Assembly: GCA_021771035.1 (NCBI GenBank)
Contig: JAETPU010000008.1
Span: 62,001 to 126,000, forward strand
DNA from: Marvinbryantia formatexigens
Lineage (GTDB): Bacteria > Bacillota > Clostridia > Oscillospirales > Ruminococcaceae
Direction: 5' to 3'
DNA: 64,000 bases
The translations under genes were made by a program, and so were the position numbers. Shown here piece after piece: positions 1 to 8,556 of the stretch. Below the pieces are notes generated by a model. The model saw nothing but the letters and a program-made list of their open reading frames with translations, was not told where the DNA came from and made no database searches. The first letter of the stretch is position 1. Each line of letters begins with the position of its first letter.

Positions 1-199
1 TCTCAAAGAGAATCGCCTCTCCCCGCTTGATGGAGTCCCGCACACCCTGTCGGGTGATAGAACCGGTATTTTGGGCTATCTCCGCCAGGGAGAGATCCTC
101 GTCATAGTACAGTTCCAATACCTCGCGCTGCTTGTCTGTAAGCAGCTGGCCGTAAAAATCCAGCAGAACGACAACGTCCAGGTTTTTTCCCGCAGCCAT
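1..199 (-). CDS. ylxM: YlxM/p13-like HTH protein, 5' part
   Basis: The visible first 66 residues begin MAAGKNLDVVVLLDFYGQLL and continue into a sigma-70 region 4-like helix-turn-helix (SLAEIAQNTGSITRQGVRDS, followed by IKRGEAILFE). This is the layout of the UPF0122/YlxM family, small DNA-binding-like proteins normally encoded just upstream of ffh (signal recognition particle GTPase). The gene runs off the left edge, so about half is missing and ffh, if present, lies outside. The start ATG at 199 follows a GGGGAGG ribosome binding site. A perfect promoter lies about 50 bases upstream. Family assignment is firm; the SRP link is known for the family, not visible here. Confidence 0.85.
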   Translation of the reverse strand, partial: MAAGKNLDVVVLLDFYGQLLTDKQREVLELYYDEDLSLAEIAQNTGSITRQGVRDSIKRGEAILFE

Positions 200-247
200 T
201 CTCTCAGCCTCCCCGACAAACCGCAAGCAGCCTTCTCGAATGACTTT

Positions 248-276
248 ATTATACCGGATAACCCGCAGTGTGTCAA
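248..276 (-). promoter_or_regulatory. Consensus sigma-A promoter of ylxM
   Basis: On the minus strand TTGACA (276-271) and TATAAT (253-248) are separated by exactly 17 bases, a perfect match to the housekeeping consensus. The predicted transcript starts near 241 and leads directly into ylxM. Confidence 0.85.
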
Positions 277-422
277 GTAAATTTCTTTACACTCTCAGCC
301 AAATGTTGCTCCCATCCGGGGCCGCACTTTGTGCGATTGGCCCTAAACACCCGGCCGGAGGCCCGCCGTGCAGATATCCTCTGCGCGCTTTTCCAGTCCC
401 CCTCGCGGCGCCATAAGAGCAT

Positions 423-472
423 GGGCCTCTCCCTTTCAAAATAGGCCTATTTCTTTCAAACAGGAGAGGCCC
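423..472. terminator. Long inverted repeat with inner palindrome
   Basis: GGGCCTCTCC at 423-432 pairs with GGAGAGGCCC at 463-472; the loop holds a second palindrome, ATAGGCCTAT (441-450). It lies just downstream of the VOC gene and may end its transcript, although the T-run is weak. Confidence 0.5.
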
Positions 473-481
473 AAACCTCTT

Positions 482-946
482 TTATTCCTCAAGCAGGGAT
501 TCCAAATCCTTTAAGGAAACATCCATCCGCTTGGAGATCTCCTCCATTGAAAGCCCCGCGTCCTGGAAGCGGCGAATCACCATCTTCATGCACTCGCCTA
601 CCTCAATCAGGTGCCCGTCCGGGTCGTAAAAACGGACCACCCGCTGGCCCCAGCTGTGCTCCACCACATTCCCCAGCCACTGGATTTCCTGGTGGCTTCT
701 GAGTTTTTTGAGAAAACTGTCAAAATCCTCCTCTTCAAAGCACAGCTCCATATTATGGGACCGGTTCTGAACCCGGTCCTGGGATATTCCCACCAGCCAG
801 CCAAATTCCTGCTGAAGGGCAATCCCACAGGAAAAGGCAACGTTGATGCCGTAGTCCTGGCACACCTGCAGGCCGAACAGCTCCTCATAAAAGGCCCTGG
901 AACGGGCAATATCGCTTACGGAGATTACGGTACATGAATACTTCAT
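482..946 (-). CDS. VOC (glyoxalase/bleomycin-resistance fold) protein with C-terminal helical tail
   Basis: 154 residues. Residues 1 to about 115 have the VOC superfamily pattern: YSCTVISVSDIARSRAFYEE at the start, then a second beta-alpha-beta unit ending RVVRFYDPDGHLIEVGE. VOC proteins are metal-dependent lyases, dioxygenases or ligand-sequestering proteins; the substrate cannot be told from sequence. The last 35 residues (about QDAGLSMEEISKRMDVSLKD) look like a small helix-turn-helix extension that also occurs on other Firmicutes VOC proteins. Start ATG at 946 follows GGGAG. Monocistronic. The family is clear, the function unknown. Confidence 0.8.
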   Translation of the reverse strand: MKYSCTVISVSDIARSRAFYEELFGLQVCQDYGINVAFSCGIALQQEFGWLVGISQDRVQNRSHNMELCFEEEDFDSFLKKLRSHQEIQWLGNVVEHSWGQRVVRFYDPDGHLIEVGECMKMVIRRFQDAGLSMEEISKRMDVSLKDLESLLEE

Positions 947-1595
947 CGTTTTTTGCTCCCTTCCCTGTTACAGACTGGGCGCGCGCTGAGGCCCCCTGTG
1001 AGAGATCTCCCGGGATGCCGCAAAGCCCTTGAGCCCAGCTATCGTTTCATTGTTGCGGACACAGGATCCCGCCGGACATGAGCTCCCTAACAGCACAGCG
1101 CACCATCCCGGCTCCCGGGCCGATAGCGCAGATACCGCCAGCCAAGCCAGGCTGCGGGGCGCTTCCCTAAAACCGGCGATTCCCCGCGGCACTGCGCTTG
1201 CGCACACCCGGATGCCGCCAGCGCCCCAGCGGGGAATGATTTTGCCATTGGGTTTTCCTGCTGCCGTCCCCAGCGGCCGCACCCGAAGACGGCCCTCTAT
1301 TCCCACTCCATGGACACAGGACAGCCGTGCCTTCACCGGCAGGCAAAACCGCAAGATATCCACGTTCCCATGAATATTGCTGTGCAATATCCCAAACCAG
1401 CCGGGATATTTTTCGCTTTGGCGGCAGCCAAACACCCGCCATGCCTTGGGGCCGGTGAGCGAAACTCCCGAATCCCCTGTGAGGACTGCAAACTCATGGT
1501 TATATGAATATTGTAGCATATCCGCAAGGCCAATGCCATCCTTTGGAACGCACAACGCCAATTCTAAATTTTACAGCGCTTTTGCCTCTTCAGGA
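947..1595. other. Gene-free stretch with structured and repeat DNA
   Basis: No convincing gene. Long open frames on both strands lack a ribosome binding site and protein-like composition. ATTCCCCGC (1179-1187) can pair with GCGGGGAAT (1229-1237) around a GC-rich loop, and the right half holds a copy of the dispersed palindromic repeat. Confidence 0.5.
1345..1520 (+). repeat. Dispersed palindromic intergenic repeat, copy 1
   Basis: Reads like the copies near 40.8 and 40.9 kb: a gccgggatattttt-like lead, a cgctttggc...gccaaacac stem, a second stem ending ggggccggtgagcgaaactc, and terminal ATGAATATTGTA. Here the lead also carries a GATATTGCTGTGCAATATC-like palindrome. Confidence 0.6.
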
Positions 1596-1624
1596 TTGAC
1601 AATAAGCGTTCAGACGGCTACAAT
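1596..1624 (+). promoter_or_regulatory. Promoter of the transaldolase-like operon
   Basis: TTGACA (1596-1601), a 17-base spacer and TACAAT (1619-1624). The leader to the first ATG is about 150 bases. Confidence 0.75.
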
Positions 1625-1778
1625 AAAGACAGTTATTGGCAGCCAATCTGTCAGTTTGTTCTGGTTTTCTCCGTCAGAAATGAAAAGGCGGGGATCTCCG
1701 GATTTTTCTTCTCCCGGTTCGTGCTCGTGCACGAAGCCTGTCACCACCATCTTCTCAAATTTGCAAGGAGGAACCGTT

Positions 1779-2432
1779 ATGCGCTTCTTTTTAGACACCG
1801 CCGACACTGAGGAAATCCGCCGGGCCAACGACCTGGGGGTTATCTGCGGCGTTACCACCAACCCCTCCCTCATTGCCAAATCCGGACGGGATTTCGGCGA
1901 GGTTATCCAGGAGATCACCCAGATTGTGGACGGCCCCATCAGCGGTGAGGTCAACGCCTTCACCACCGATGCCCCCGGCATGATTGCCGAAGGCCGGGCC
2001 ATCGCGGCCATTCATCCCAACATGGTGGTAAAAATCCCCATGACCGCCGAGGGCCTCAAGGCCGTCAAGGTGCTCTCCCAGGAGGGAGTCCGCACCAATG
2101 TAACCCTGGTGTTCACCGTCAACCAGGCTCTGCTGGCAGCCCGGGCAGGCGCCGCCTATGTCTCCCCGTTTTTGGGCCGCCTGGACGACATCTCCGTATC
2201 CGGAATCGAGCTGGTACGCAGTATTTCCAAGCTGTTTTCCGTCCATAACATCCAAACCCAGATCATCTGCGCCAGCGTGCGCAACCCCATCCATGTGACG
2301 GACTGCGCCATGGCCGGCGCGGACATTGCCACCGTGCCCTATAAGGTAATCTGCCAGATGCTGGAGCATCCCCTGACAGATGCCGGTATCAAAAAATTCC
2401 AGCAGGATTCTGCCCCCCGGCCAAACGCCTGA
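1779..2432 (+). CDS. Transaldolase-like / fructose-6-phosphate aldolase family protein
   Basis: 217 residues, the short class of the transaldolase family (about 215-220 residues). Visible marks are the N-terminal [20 protein letters not shown], the [11 protein letters not shown] segment, the Schiff-base lysine in [14 protein letters not shown], and [10 protein letters not shown]. Enzymes of this class are class I aldolases that cleave or transfer dihydroxyacetone units in the pentose phosphate pathway. Start ATG at 1779 follows AAGGAGG; a longer in-frame extension upstream contains the promoter and is rejected. It is 14 bases upstream of the DUF4867 gene and presumably cotranscribed with it. 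Transaldolase versus fructose-6-phosphate aldolase activity cannot be separated by eye. Confidence 0.85.
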   Translation: MRFFLDTADTEEIRRANDLGVICGVTTNPSLIAKSGRDFGEVIQEITQIVDGPISGEVNAFTTDAPGMIAEGRAIAAIHPNMVVKIPMTAEGLKAVKVLSQEGVRTNVTLVFTVNQALLAARAGAAYVSPFLGRLDDISVSGIELVRSISKLFSVHNIQTQIICASVRNPIHVTDCAMAGADIATVPYKVICQMLEHPLTDAGIKKFQQDSAPRPNA

Positions 2433-2446
2433 AAGGAGACGATAGG

Positions 2447-3094
2447 ATGAAACCGCTGTACACTGTTCTGGATCCCGAATTTGCCCCCTATGGAAGAGTT
2501 TTGCCCCTGGATACCGCCGACTTGGTATCGGCTCTGCAAACGGTCCCCGCTCCCGCGGACGATGTACTGTATGTCCCGTCAGATACCGCTTTGGAGGCCC
2601 TGGAGATCGCCAGAATTTTAGAAAACTCCGGTTTTGGCGGGCTGCCCATCCAGCTGGGCTACTGCAACGGCACCAATGAGGCGCTCAACGCCGTGGAGTA
2701 CCACCGGTGCTCTGAAATCAACGTGGCGGCCACAGATTTGATTCTTCTGCTGGGCCTTCAGACAAAAATCCAGGGTACCGGCACCTATTCCTCCCAGGAT
2801 ATCCAGGCCTTCCTGGTTCCCAAGGGCTGCGCTATCGAGGTCTATGCCACAACGCTGCACTATGCCCCCTGCTGCGCGGACAAAACAGAGCCCTTCCGCT
2901 GTGCCGTCGTGCTGCCCCGGGGCACCAATGCCCCTCTGGAATGCCGGCCGGGAACCCTGCCGGAGGATAAACTGCTGTTTGCCCGGAACAAGTGGCTGAT
3001 TGCCCATCCCGAGAGCGGGCTGGAAAGCCAGGGCGCCTATCTGGGACTTACCGGGGAAAATGTAAGTGTCCGGGATTTTGAACCCAGAGGCTGA
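2447..3094 (+). CDS. DUF4867 family protein (cupin-like)
   Basis: 215 residues matching DUF4867 along its whole length as I remember the family: PEFAPYGRVLPLDT near the start, PIQLGYCNGTNEALNAVEYH, SEINVAATDLILLLG, VYATTLHYAPC, VVLPRGTNAPLE and FARNKWLIAHPESG. The family is thought to have a cupin-like sugar isomerase fold, with the His/Glu of the AVEYH and TLHYAPC segments possible metal ligands; no function is established. Start ATG at 2447 follows GAAAGGAG. Pairing with a transaldolase-family aldolase suggests a role on a sugar phosphate or rare sugar; this is inference. Confidence 0.8.
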   Translation: MKPLYTVLDPEFAPYGRVLPLDTADLVSALQTVPAPADDVLYVPSDTALEALEIARILENSGFGGLPIQLGYCNGTNEALNAVEYHRCSEINVAATDLILLLGLQTKIQGTGTYSSQDIQAFLVPKGCAIEVYATTLHYAPCCADKTEPFRCAVVLPRGTNAPLECRPGTLPEDKLLFARNKWLIAHPESGLESQGAYLGLTGENVSVRDFEPRG

Positions 3095-3129
3095 CCGCAG
3101 TACCTGGGCTAAACCCTTCCTGTAAAACT

Positions 3130-3168
3130 AAAAACCGGGATGGCTGAGAACAGCCATCCCGGTTTTTT
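3130..3168. terminator. Strong bidirectional terminator
   Basis: AAAAACCGGGATGGCTG (3130-3146), loop AGAA, then CAGCCATCCCGGTTTTTT (3151-3168). It separates the convergent transaldolase-like operon and deo operon. Confidence 0.9.
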
Positions 3169-3358
3169 GCGCCGCCTGCCGCCAAGCGAATTCATATTCG
3201 GTTCGAAGGCTTTCGTATGCCTTGCGGTGCGGAACATCATGCCGCCCCCTCTGCCTGCCGCAATATGAACCTGCCCATTCTGCTGCGGGCGGCGGCAGGG
3301 AATCCCGGTATAGGACGGGCCTGCGCCCCGATCCCGGCGAAAACAGCCGCAGCTCCTG

Positions 3359-4546
3359 TTATCCCCGCCGGGCAACCAGCGGCAGAAAGCTCTCTCCCGC
3401 CGTCGCGCCCTCAACTCCCAGCAGTTCCATCACCGTGGCGCCGATATCGGCAAAGCTGTCCCTGGTGCCCAGGTTTGTCCCGGGCGTGATGGCGTCCCCC
3501 ACAATCAGCATCGGGGTGTATTCCCTGGAATGGCTGATGCTGGCGTTGCCCGGATCGCACCCATGATCCGCCGTCAGAATCAGGACGTCCTGGGGCTTCA
3601 TATTCGCCAGGAATTCCCCCAGCTGGCAGTCAAACTGCGTGGCCGCCCGGGCATAGCCCGCCGCGTCATTGCGGTGCCCGTACACCATATCGAAGTCCAC
3701 CAGGTTGACAAAGCACAGCCCGGCGAACTCCTCCTGCTGCAAAGACAATGTCTTTTCCATCCCATCGGTATTGTCTTCGGTGTGAATCCACCGGGTGATG
3801 CCCCTGCCGGAGAAAATATCATGGATTTTCCCAACTGCAATCACATCCAAGCCCGCGGCGCAGAGCTGATCCAATATTGTATCCCCGTGTGGCTCCAGGG
3901 CATAGTCCCGCCGGTTGGAGGTACGGGTGTAGTGAGGATATTCCCCCACAAAGGGCCTTGCAATCACACGCCCCACCGCCAATTCCCCGCATAGCATCTC
4001 CCTGGCAGTCCCGCAGATTTTATAGAGTTCCTCTAAAGGGATCACATCCTCATGGGCCGCCACCTGGAACACACTGTCCGCCGAGGTATAGACAATCGGG
4101 CGCCCGGTGCGCATATGCTCGGGGCCGTAATCCAGGAGCACCTGAGTGCCGGAGTAGGCCCGGTTGCATAAAACCCTGCGCCCAATGGCCGATTCAAACC
4201 GGCTGATAAACTCCCTGGGAAACCCCGTCTTTTCAAAGACAGGCTGGCCCACCGGGGAAATGAGCCCGGCAATCTCCCAGTGACCCACCGTGGTATCCTT
4301 GCCCCGGGAGCGCTCCGTCATCCTGGCAAAACTGCCAGCCGGCACCACCGGATCCCCGGGCATCCCAGGCACGCCGTCAATACAAAAAAGCCCCAGCCGC
4401 TGCAAATTGGGAACCCGGAACTCCTGTCTGCTTCGGATACTGCCCAGCGTATTGGAGCCCTCGTCCTGATAAAGCGCCGCATCCGGCATCTCCCCGATGC
4501 CAAAGCTGTCCAGAACGATTAAAAACACCCGTTTTACCGGCTTCAT
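3359..4546 (-). CDS. deoB: Phosphopentomutase
   Basis: 395 residues, normal length. Converts (deoxy)ribose-1-phosphate to the 5-phosphate in nucleoside catabolism. Alkaline-phosphatase-fold marks: KRVFLIVLDSFGIGEMPDA at the N-terminus (metal-binding Asp, nucleophile region), GKDTTVGHWEIAG, SADSVFQVAAHE, NLVDFDMVYGHRND and LTADHGCDP near the C-terminus. Start ATG at 4546 follows AAAGGAGG; an upstream in-frame extension overlaps deoD and is rejected. It lies 29 bases after deoD, so the two form an operon that turns purine nucleosides into free base and pentose-5-phosphate. Confidence 0.93.
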   Translation of the reverse strand: MKPVKRVFLIVLDSFGIGEMPDAALYQDEGSNTLGSIRSRQEFRVPNLQRLGLFCIDGVPGMPGDPVVPAGSFARMTERSRGKDTTVGHWEIAGLISPVGQPVFEKTGFPREFISRFESAIGRRVLCNRAYSGTQVLLDYGPEHMRTGRPIVYTSADSVFQVAAHEDVIPLEELYKICGTAREMLCGELAVGRVIARPFVGEYPHYTRTSNRRDYALEPHGDTILDQLCAAGLDVIAVGKIHDIFSGRGITRWIHTEDNTDGMEKTLSLQQEEFAGLCFVNLVDFDMVYGHRNDAAGYARAATQFDCQLGEFLANMKPQDVLILTADHGCDPGNASISHSREYTPMLIVGDAITPGTNLGTRDSFADIGATVMELLGVEGATAGESFLPLVARRG

Positions 4547-4575
4547 GTTCCCGCCTCCTTTGGGTCTGTCCCTTG

Positions 4576-5295
4576 TCATTCCCGCACTGCCGTGCGAAGG
4601 GCCACCTCCATCATCTGGGTAAAGCTGGTCTGCCGCTCCTGGGCAGAGCAGGATTCTCCCCGCAGCGGCGCGTCGGAAACCGTACAGATGGCCAGCGCCT
4701 CCTTTCCCAGCCTCGCCGCATTGAGATACAGGGCTGCCGACTCCATCTCCACCGCCAAAACGCCCAGCTTTTTCCAGCATTCCAGCGCCTTGGGATCGTC
4801 GTCATAGAATGTATCTGAACACAGAAGTGTTCCCACCCGCGGGCAAATCCCCAGCTCCCGGGCCTGCCGGACAGCGCCCTCCAGCAGCGAAAAGCTGGCA
4901 GCGGCGGCAGGCGTTCCCGGAACCCGGTACTGATTGGCATAGTTGGAATTCGTACAGCTGGCCAGGCCAAACACCAGTTCCCGCAGCTTCACATCCTCGC
5001 GGATTGCCCCCGCCGTACCAATGCGGATAATGCGTTTGACATCATAGAAGGAGAATAATTCATAGGAATAAATCCCCATGGAGGGCATTCCCATACCGCT
5101 CGCCATGACGGAAACCGGCTTTCCCTCAAAGAGGCCCGTATATCCCAGGATCCCTCTCACCTGGGTCACCAATTTGGCCTGGGTGAGGTACTCCTGAGCG
5201 ATGAACTGCGCCCGCAGCGGATCCCCGGGCATAAGAACCGTGGGGGCAAACTCCCCCGCTTTCGCTCCGATATGTGGAGTTGGAATGGCTGCCAT
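4576..5295 (-). CDS. deoD: Purine-nucleoside phosphorylase, DeoD type
   Basis: 239 residues, standard for the hexameric DeoD class. It phosphorolyses purine (deoxy)nucleosides to base plus (deoxy)ribose-1-phosphate, the substrate of the next gene. Visible motifs: TPHIGAKAGEFAPTVLMPGD, phosphate-binding RIGTAGAI, VEMESAALYLNAARLG, and the catalytic Asp in ICTVSDAPLRGE. Start ATG at 5295 follows AAAGGA. First gene of the deoD-deoB operon. No promoter was recognised with confidence in the repeat-bearing region upstream. Confidence 0.93.
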   Translation of the reverse strand: MAAIPTPHIGAKAGEFAPTVLMPGDPLRAQFIAQEYLTQAKLVTQVRGILGYTGLFEGKPVSVMASGMGMPSMGIYSYELFSFYDVKRIIRIGTAGAIREDVKLRELVFGLASCTNSNYANQYRVPGTPAAAASFSLLEGAVRQARELGICPRVGTLLCSDTFYDDDPKALECWKKLGVLAVEMESAALYLNAARLGKEALAICTVSDAPLRGESCSAQERQTSFTQMMEVALRTAVRE

Positions 5296-5565
5296 GATAA
5301 TCCCATCCTTTCTGCCGCCGTCCTTCTGGCGGGGTCTGCCCCCCGCCGGATTCCCCCTCGAGAGGCGATATCCCCGGACGGCATAGCTCTGAGAGCGTAT
5401 TCGTGCTGCCAGGCGCCGGAATCGCGCAGTGGTTTTCTTATTTTTATGATGAAAAACACCGCACGCCATTTGCACCGGCCCGGCCAGCCCAACCGCCTGT
5501 GGCCGGAACCCGCGCAGTGAATGCCGCCTGCCCGGCTGCGGAAGAATACGCACTGCTTTTGAGTT

Positions 5566-5695
5566 TTGGTATACAATATTCGGGTTCCACGCGAATATAT
5601 TAAAGTTTTGCTCACCGGCCCGAAAGTGCGGGCGGTGTTTGGCAAGGCCAAACCGCAAAACATCCCGATTGGTTCTAGATCCATGATACAACACC
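5566..5695 (-). repeat. Dispersed palindromic repeat, inverted copy
   Basis: Read on the minus strand it has the same order as the copies near 41 kb: ccaatcgggatgttttgcgg, tttggccttgccaaacac, a stem ending cgggccggtgagcaaaact, and a terminal stem ending CGAATATTGTATACC. Confidence 0.7.
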
Positions 5696-6046
5696 TATTT
5701 TTCCCTGTCAAACACGCAAAATCCCCAAAATTACAAGGCAGCTGGTTTTTTCTTCTTTCAAGGCTTTCCGTAATCCGGGATATCTTAGGGAAGAGGGCCG
5801 GGAATCCTTCCAGGTTGAGTCCATTCCCCTACAACTTTTCATAGGGCCTGTGACAATTCTCAGCAGAGCCTGACCGGCAGACAAATTAACACGCAGCCGA
5901 ACGGCTGTTCCTGCATCACACCTGGTATCCGCAGAGAAAAATCCGTTCCGTCAACGCCCGCTTCAGCTATCAGGCCTCCCCTTTTTGATAGGAAAAATTA
6001 GTATAAACAGCCCCCTTGCCCCAAACACAGTGTTTCCAGCACAGCA
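5696..6046. other. Gene-free stretch
   Basis: Between the deo operon and the end of the exopolysaccharide operon. No open frame with a ribosome binding site, RNA gene or strong promoter was seen. Confidence 0.5.
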
Positions 6047-6088
6047 AAACCCAGCCCCGGAACATCGTTGTGTTCCAAGGCTGGGTTT
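6047..6088. terminator. Stem-loop downstream of the exopolysaccharide operon
   Basis: AAACCCAGCC (6047-6056) pairs with GGCTGGGTTT (6079-6088), and GGAACA/TGTTCC extends the stem inside. Placed 100 bases after the last gene of the pel-type operon; only a short U-run, so termination is probable rather than certain. Confidence 0.6.
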
Positions 6089-6188
6089 GAAATCAGGGAG
6101 ATCTGGTATCTCTTCGGTCTCCGGCAGAGCCTTCGCGCGCCAAATCAGACGAAAACCGAAACTGACTGCGGGATAGGCCCCGCGGCTT

Positions 6189-7544
6189 TTATCCGTCGAG
6201 CAGGCCCAAGTCAAAACTCCCGTTTTCATTGCGCCGATAGGTGAACATCCAGTTGCAGCCGTCCTCATAGACCGTCTCGGAATTTGCCAGTTCAACGCAG
6301 TACTCCTCCCGGCCGGGATCCTGAGGCAGGACCGTGAGTTTGAGCCCAACCCGCACCTGCTGTGCCTCATCAATCCCCTCTATGGGGATATCCTCCGCCA
6401 AAAGGCGCCCCGTATCCTCGTCCTCCATCGCCAATTCCACCGGGATCTGCTGTACCTTTTTATCGGTCTCTACCATCAAATAGGCCTGATAGGGCCGGCT
6501 GAACGGGGCAAAGCCGCTGTTTGCCACCCTGGCCTCCAGGGAGAACTTCCCATTCTTGGGCTTTCGGGAAACCCGCACCCAATCCAGCCCCAGGCGGTAT
6601 CCCAGGTGCCCGGTGATATAGTCATAGACGGTTGTGCCTTCATATTGGGTGGATTTCCACAGTTCAATCACACTCTGATCCGCATAGCCGTTCAGATAAC
6701 CGGCATTCATCTGCTCCAGTTCCATAATGGCGTTTCCGCCCTCGGCAAACTCGGTCACATAGGGCATCTCCCCGCCGCCAAAGGAGCTGGCGAGGGTTTT
6801 CTCAAGCCACTCCAGCTCCTCGCTGCGGCTGTAGTCCCCGTCGTCATAGGTTCCCAAATCACTGTCCGACCCAAACAGGCCGTCGTTGTGAAAGCCCAGC
6901 CGGGCGGCGGGAATCCCGTCCTCAATGGCTTCCCTGAGATACCTGGGCCGGCGCAGCGCCACCGGAATGGCGGGGTCCAGGGAATCGATAAGCGTCCTGA
7001 TTACCTGCAGCCTGGCCTGCCGGGCCTGCGGGGTTTTCTCAGTGTAGGCCACGCCGTGCCACTCCCCCCAAGCGCCCAAAAAGCCGGCCTGAACTTCCGT
7101 CACAATGCCGGAATACCGATTCAGAATAGGGGCAATCTGGCGGATATGCCTCAAAATCCGCTCTAAAGGTACCTCGGGGCAGTTCCCGGAAAAATCATAG
7201 GCCGCCCGAAAAACAATACTCAACCCGCTCTCCTGGGCCAGCTTCAGGCTCTCCTCCAGTTTAAGCAGCCGCTCCTGCGGAAGCTCATCCAGTTCCCAAT
7301 AGTCCTTTAAATCCAATGTGAGCAGCAACAGGCGAAGATTGGGGTTCTCCTGCGCAATTGAGGGAATCCTCTCCCTGTCCCCCACAGAGCACTGCAAATA
7401 CCAGCCCTGGCCGGGATTCTCGAGAATCTCCCCGCCGTGCGAATACTCAAGCTGCTGCATGGGTTCCCTTTGCAGCCTGAAATAAAGAAAAACGGCGCCC
7501 GTCAGCAGGAAAAGTATCCCCAAAATCACGGCAGCTTTTTTCAT
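6189..7544 (-). CDS. DUF4874/DUF4832 protein, membrane-anchored, end of the exopolysaccharide operon
   Basis: 451 residues. A hydrophobic N-terminal segment (about residues 4-22) suggests a signal anchor with the rest outside the membrane. Residues about 35-320 resemble DUF4874: GGEILENPGQGWYLQC, LLLLTLDLKDYWELDELP, FRAAYDFSG, GFLGAWGEWHGVAY. The C-terminal third, with RLGLDWVRVSRKPKNGK onward, resembles DUF4832, probably beta-rich. The N-terminal part looks like a TIM-barrel glycosidase (acidic residues in AYDFSG and WGEWHG), so it may trim or bind the polymer made by the operon; that is inference. The start ATG at 7544 lies 8 bases after the preceding stop. Confidence 0.7.
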   Translation of the reverse strand: MKKAAVILGILFLLTGAVFLYFRLQREPMQQLEYSHGGEILENPGQGWYLQCSVGDRERIPSIAQENPNLRLLLLTLDLKDYWELDELPQERLLKLEESLKLAQESGLSIVFRAAYDFSGNCPEVPLERILRHIRQIAPILNRYSGIVTEVQAGFLGAWGEWHGVAYTEKTPQARQARLQVIRTLIDSLDPAIPVALRRPRYLREAIEDGIPAARLGFHNDGLFGSDSDLGTYDDGDYSRSEELEWLEKTLASSFGGGEMPYVTEFAEGGNAIMELEQMNAGYLNGYADQSVIELWKSTQYEGTTVYDYITGHLGYRLGLDWVRVSRKPKNGKFSLEARVANSGFAPFSRPYQAYLMVETDKKVQQIPVELAMEDEDTGRLLAEDIPIEGIDEAQQVRVGLKLTVLPQDPGREEYCVELANSETVYEDGCNWMFTYRRNENGSFDLGLLDG

Positions 7545-7552
7545 CACGCTTT

Positions 7553-8545
7553 CTAATCCTCCGGAACAAATTTTAAGTATGCTGCGGCAAACAGGCAGTA
7601 CAGCCTGGGCCAGAGCCGGAAAACGGCTATGGCGGCGCGGTCGGTCAGGCTGCAAATTTCCTTGATGTCCCTGCGGTTCTCCCGGTAAAACTCTCTGTGC
7701 TCCCGCTGAAGCCGTTTTTGCAATTCCCGGGAATTTTCCATGCCGGTGTATACCCGGTACCAGGCAATCTGAACATTCAACAGATAGCGTTTTTTGGCTG
7801 CCCGGGACAACCGGGACTCCCCGCGCTGCTCAAAATAGGAGACCGCCTCCCGCAGGGCATCCAGCTTGTCCAGCCGTTTTTCCCGAAAGCTCTGGCGGAT
7901 AATGCTGCCGCCCCGCTGCAGGTAATAGTAATACTGTTTCAAGGAAACCGCCACCTTCTGTGCCTGAAAAAACACCTTATAGGTGACAAATTCATCCTCA
8001 TGGAGCCTGCCCTGCGGGAACCGCAGCCATGGGGCCAACCCGGCGCTGTAAAGCTTTCCCCAGGCGGTTATCATAAACCGCTGGCTCTCCAGGACAATTT
8101 TCTCCGCCGCCTGCGTACCGCTCAGGCAAACCGCCGGAGCCGCCGGCTCACTGGATTCCATAGAAGGCTTTTGCCCCTCCTCAACCGGGAGGTACCGGCA
8201 CACGCTCACCTGGGCCCCGGTGTCCCGGATCAGGGTCACCAGTTCCATAAGAAAGTCCGGATGCAAAAAATCATCGCTGTCCACAAAGGTGATATAGTCC
8301 CCCCTGGCATACTGAAGGCCCGTGTTCCTGGCGCTTGACAGCCCGCCGTTCTCCTGATGGAACACCTGAATGCGGCTGTCTGTCCGGACATATTCGTCAC
8401 ACAGGGCGCCTGAGCCGTCTGTGGAGCCGTCATCCACCAAAAGGGCTTCAAAGTCGCCCAGGGTTTGGGCCAGTACCGACTCTATACACCGGGGCAGATA
8501 CTTCTTCACGTTGTAAACCGGGATAATGATGCTCACCAAAGCCAA
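7553..8545 (-). CDS. Family 2 glycosyltransferase
   Basis: 330 residues. Canonical GT2 catalytic domain in the first 110 residues: VSIIIPVYNVKKYLPRCIES, nucleotide-binding DDGSTDGS, ENGGLSSARNTGL and the metal-binding FVDSDDFLHPDF. The C-terminal 200 residues are helical with basic patches, typical of enzymes acting at the membrane on lipid-linked glycans. Donor and acceptor are unknown. Translation probably starts at TTG 8545, which follows AGGAGGGG at proper spacing. It belongs to the long minus-strand exopolysaccharide operon. Confidence 0.88.
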   Translation of the reverse strand: MALVSIIIPVYNVKKYLPRCIESVLAQTLGDFEALLVDDGSTDGSGALCDEYVRTDSRIQVFHQENGGLSSARNTGLQYARGDYITFVDSDDFLHPDFLMELVTLIRDTGAQVSVCRYLPVEEGQKPSMESSEPAAPAVCLSGTQAAEKIVLESQRFMITAWGKLYSAGLAPWLRFPQGRLHEDEFVTYKVFFQAQKVAVSLKQYYYYLQRGGSIIRQSFREKRLDKLDALREAVSYFEQRGESRLSRAAKKRYLLNVQIAWYRVYTGMENSRELQKRLQREHREFYRENRRDIKEICSLTDRAAIAVFRLWPRLYCLFAAAYLKFVPED

Positions 8546-8556
8546 GACGTCCCCTC

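Noticed and set aside
968-1561. Long open frames on both strands between the VOC and aldolase genes
   Set aside because: No ribosome binding site, no recognisable domain, and they run through a copy of the palindromic repeat.
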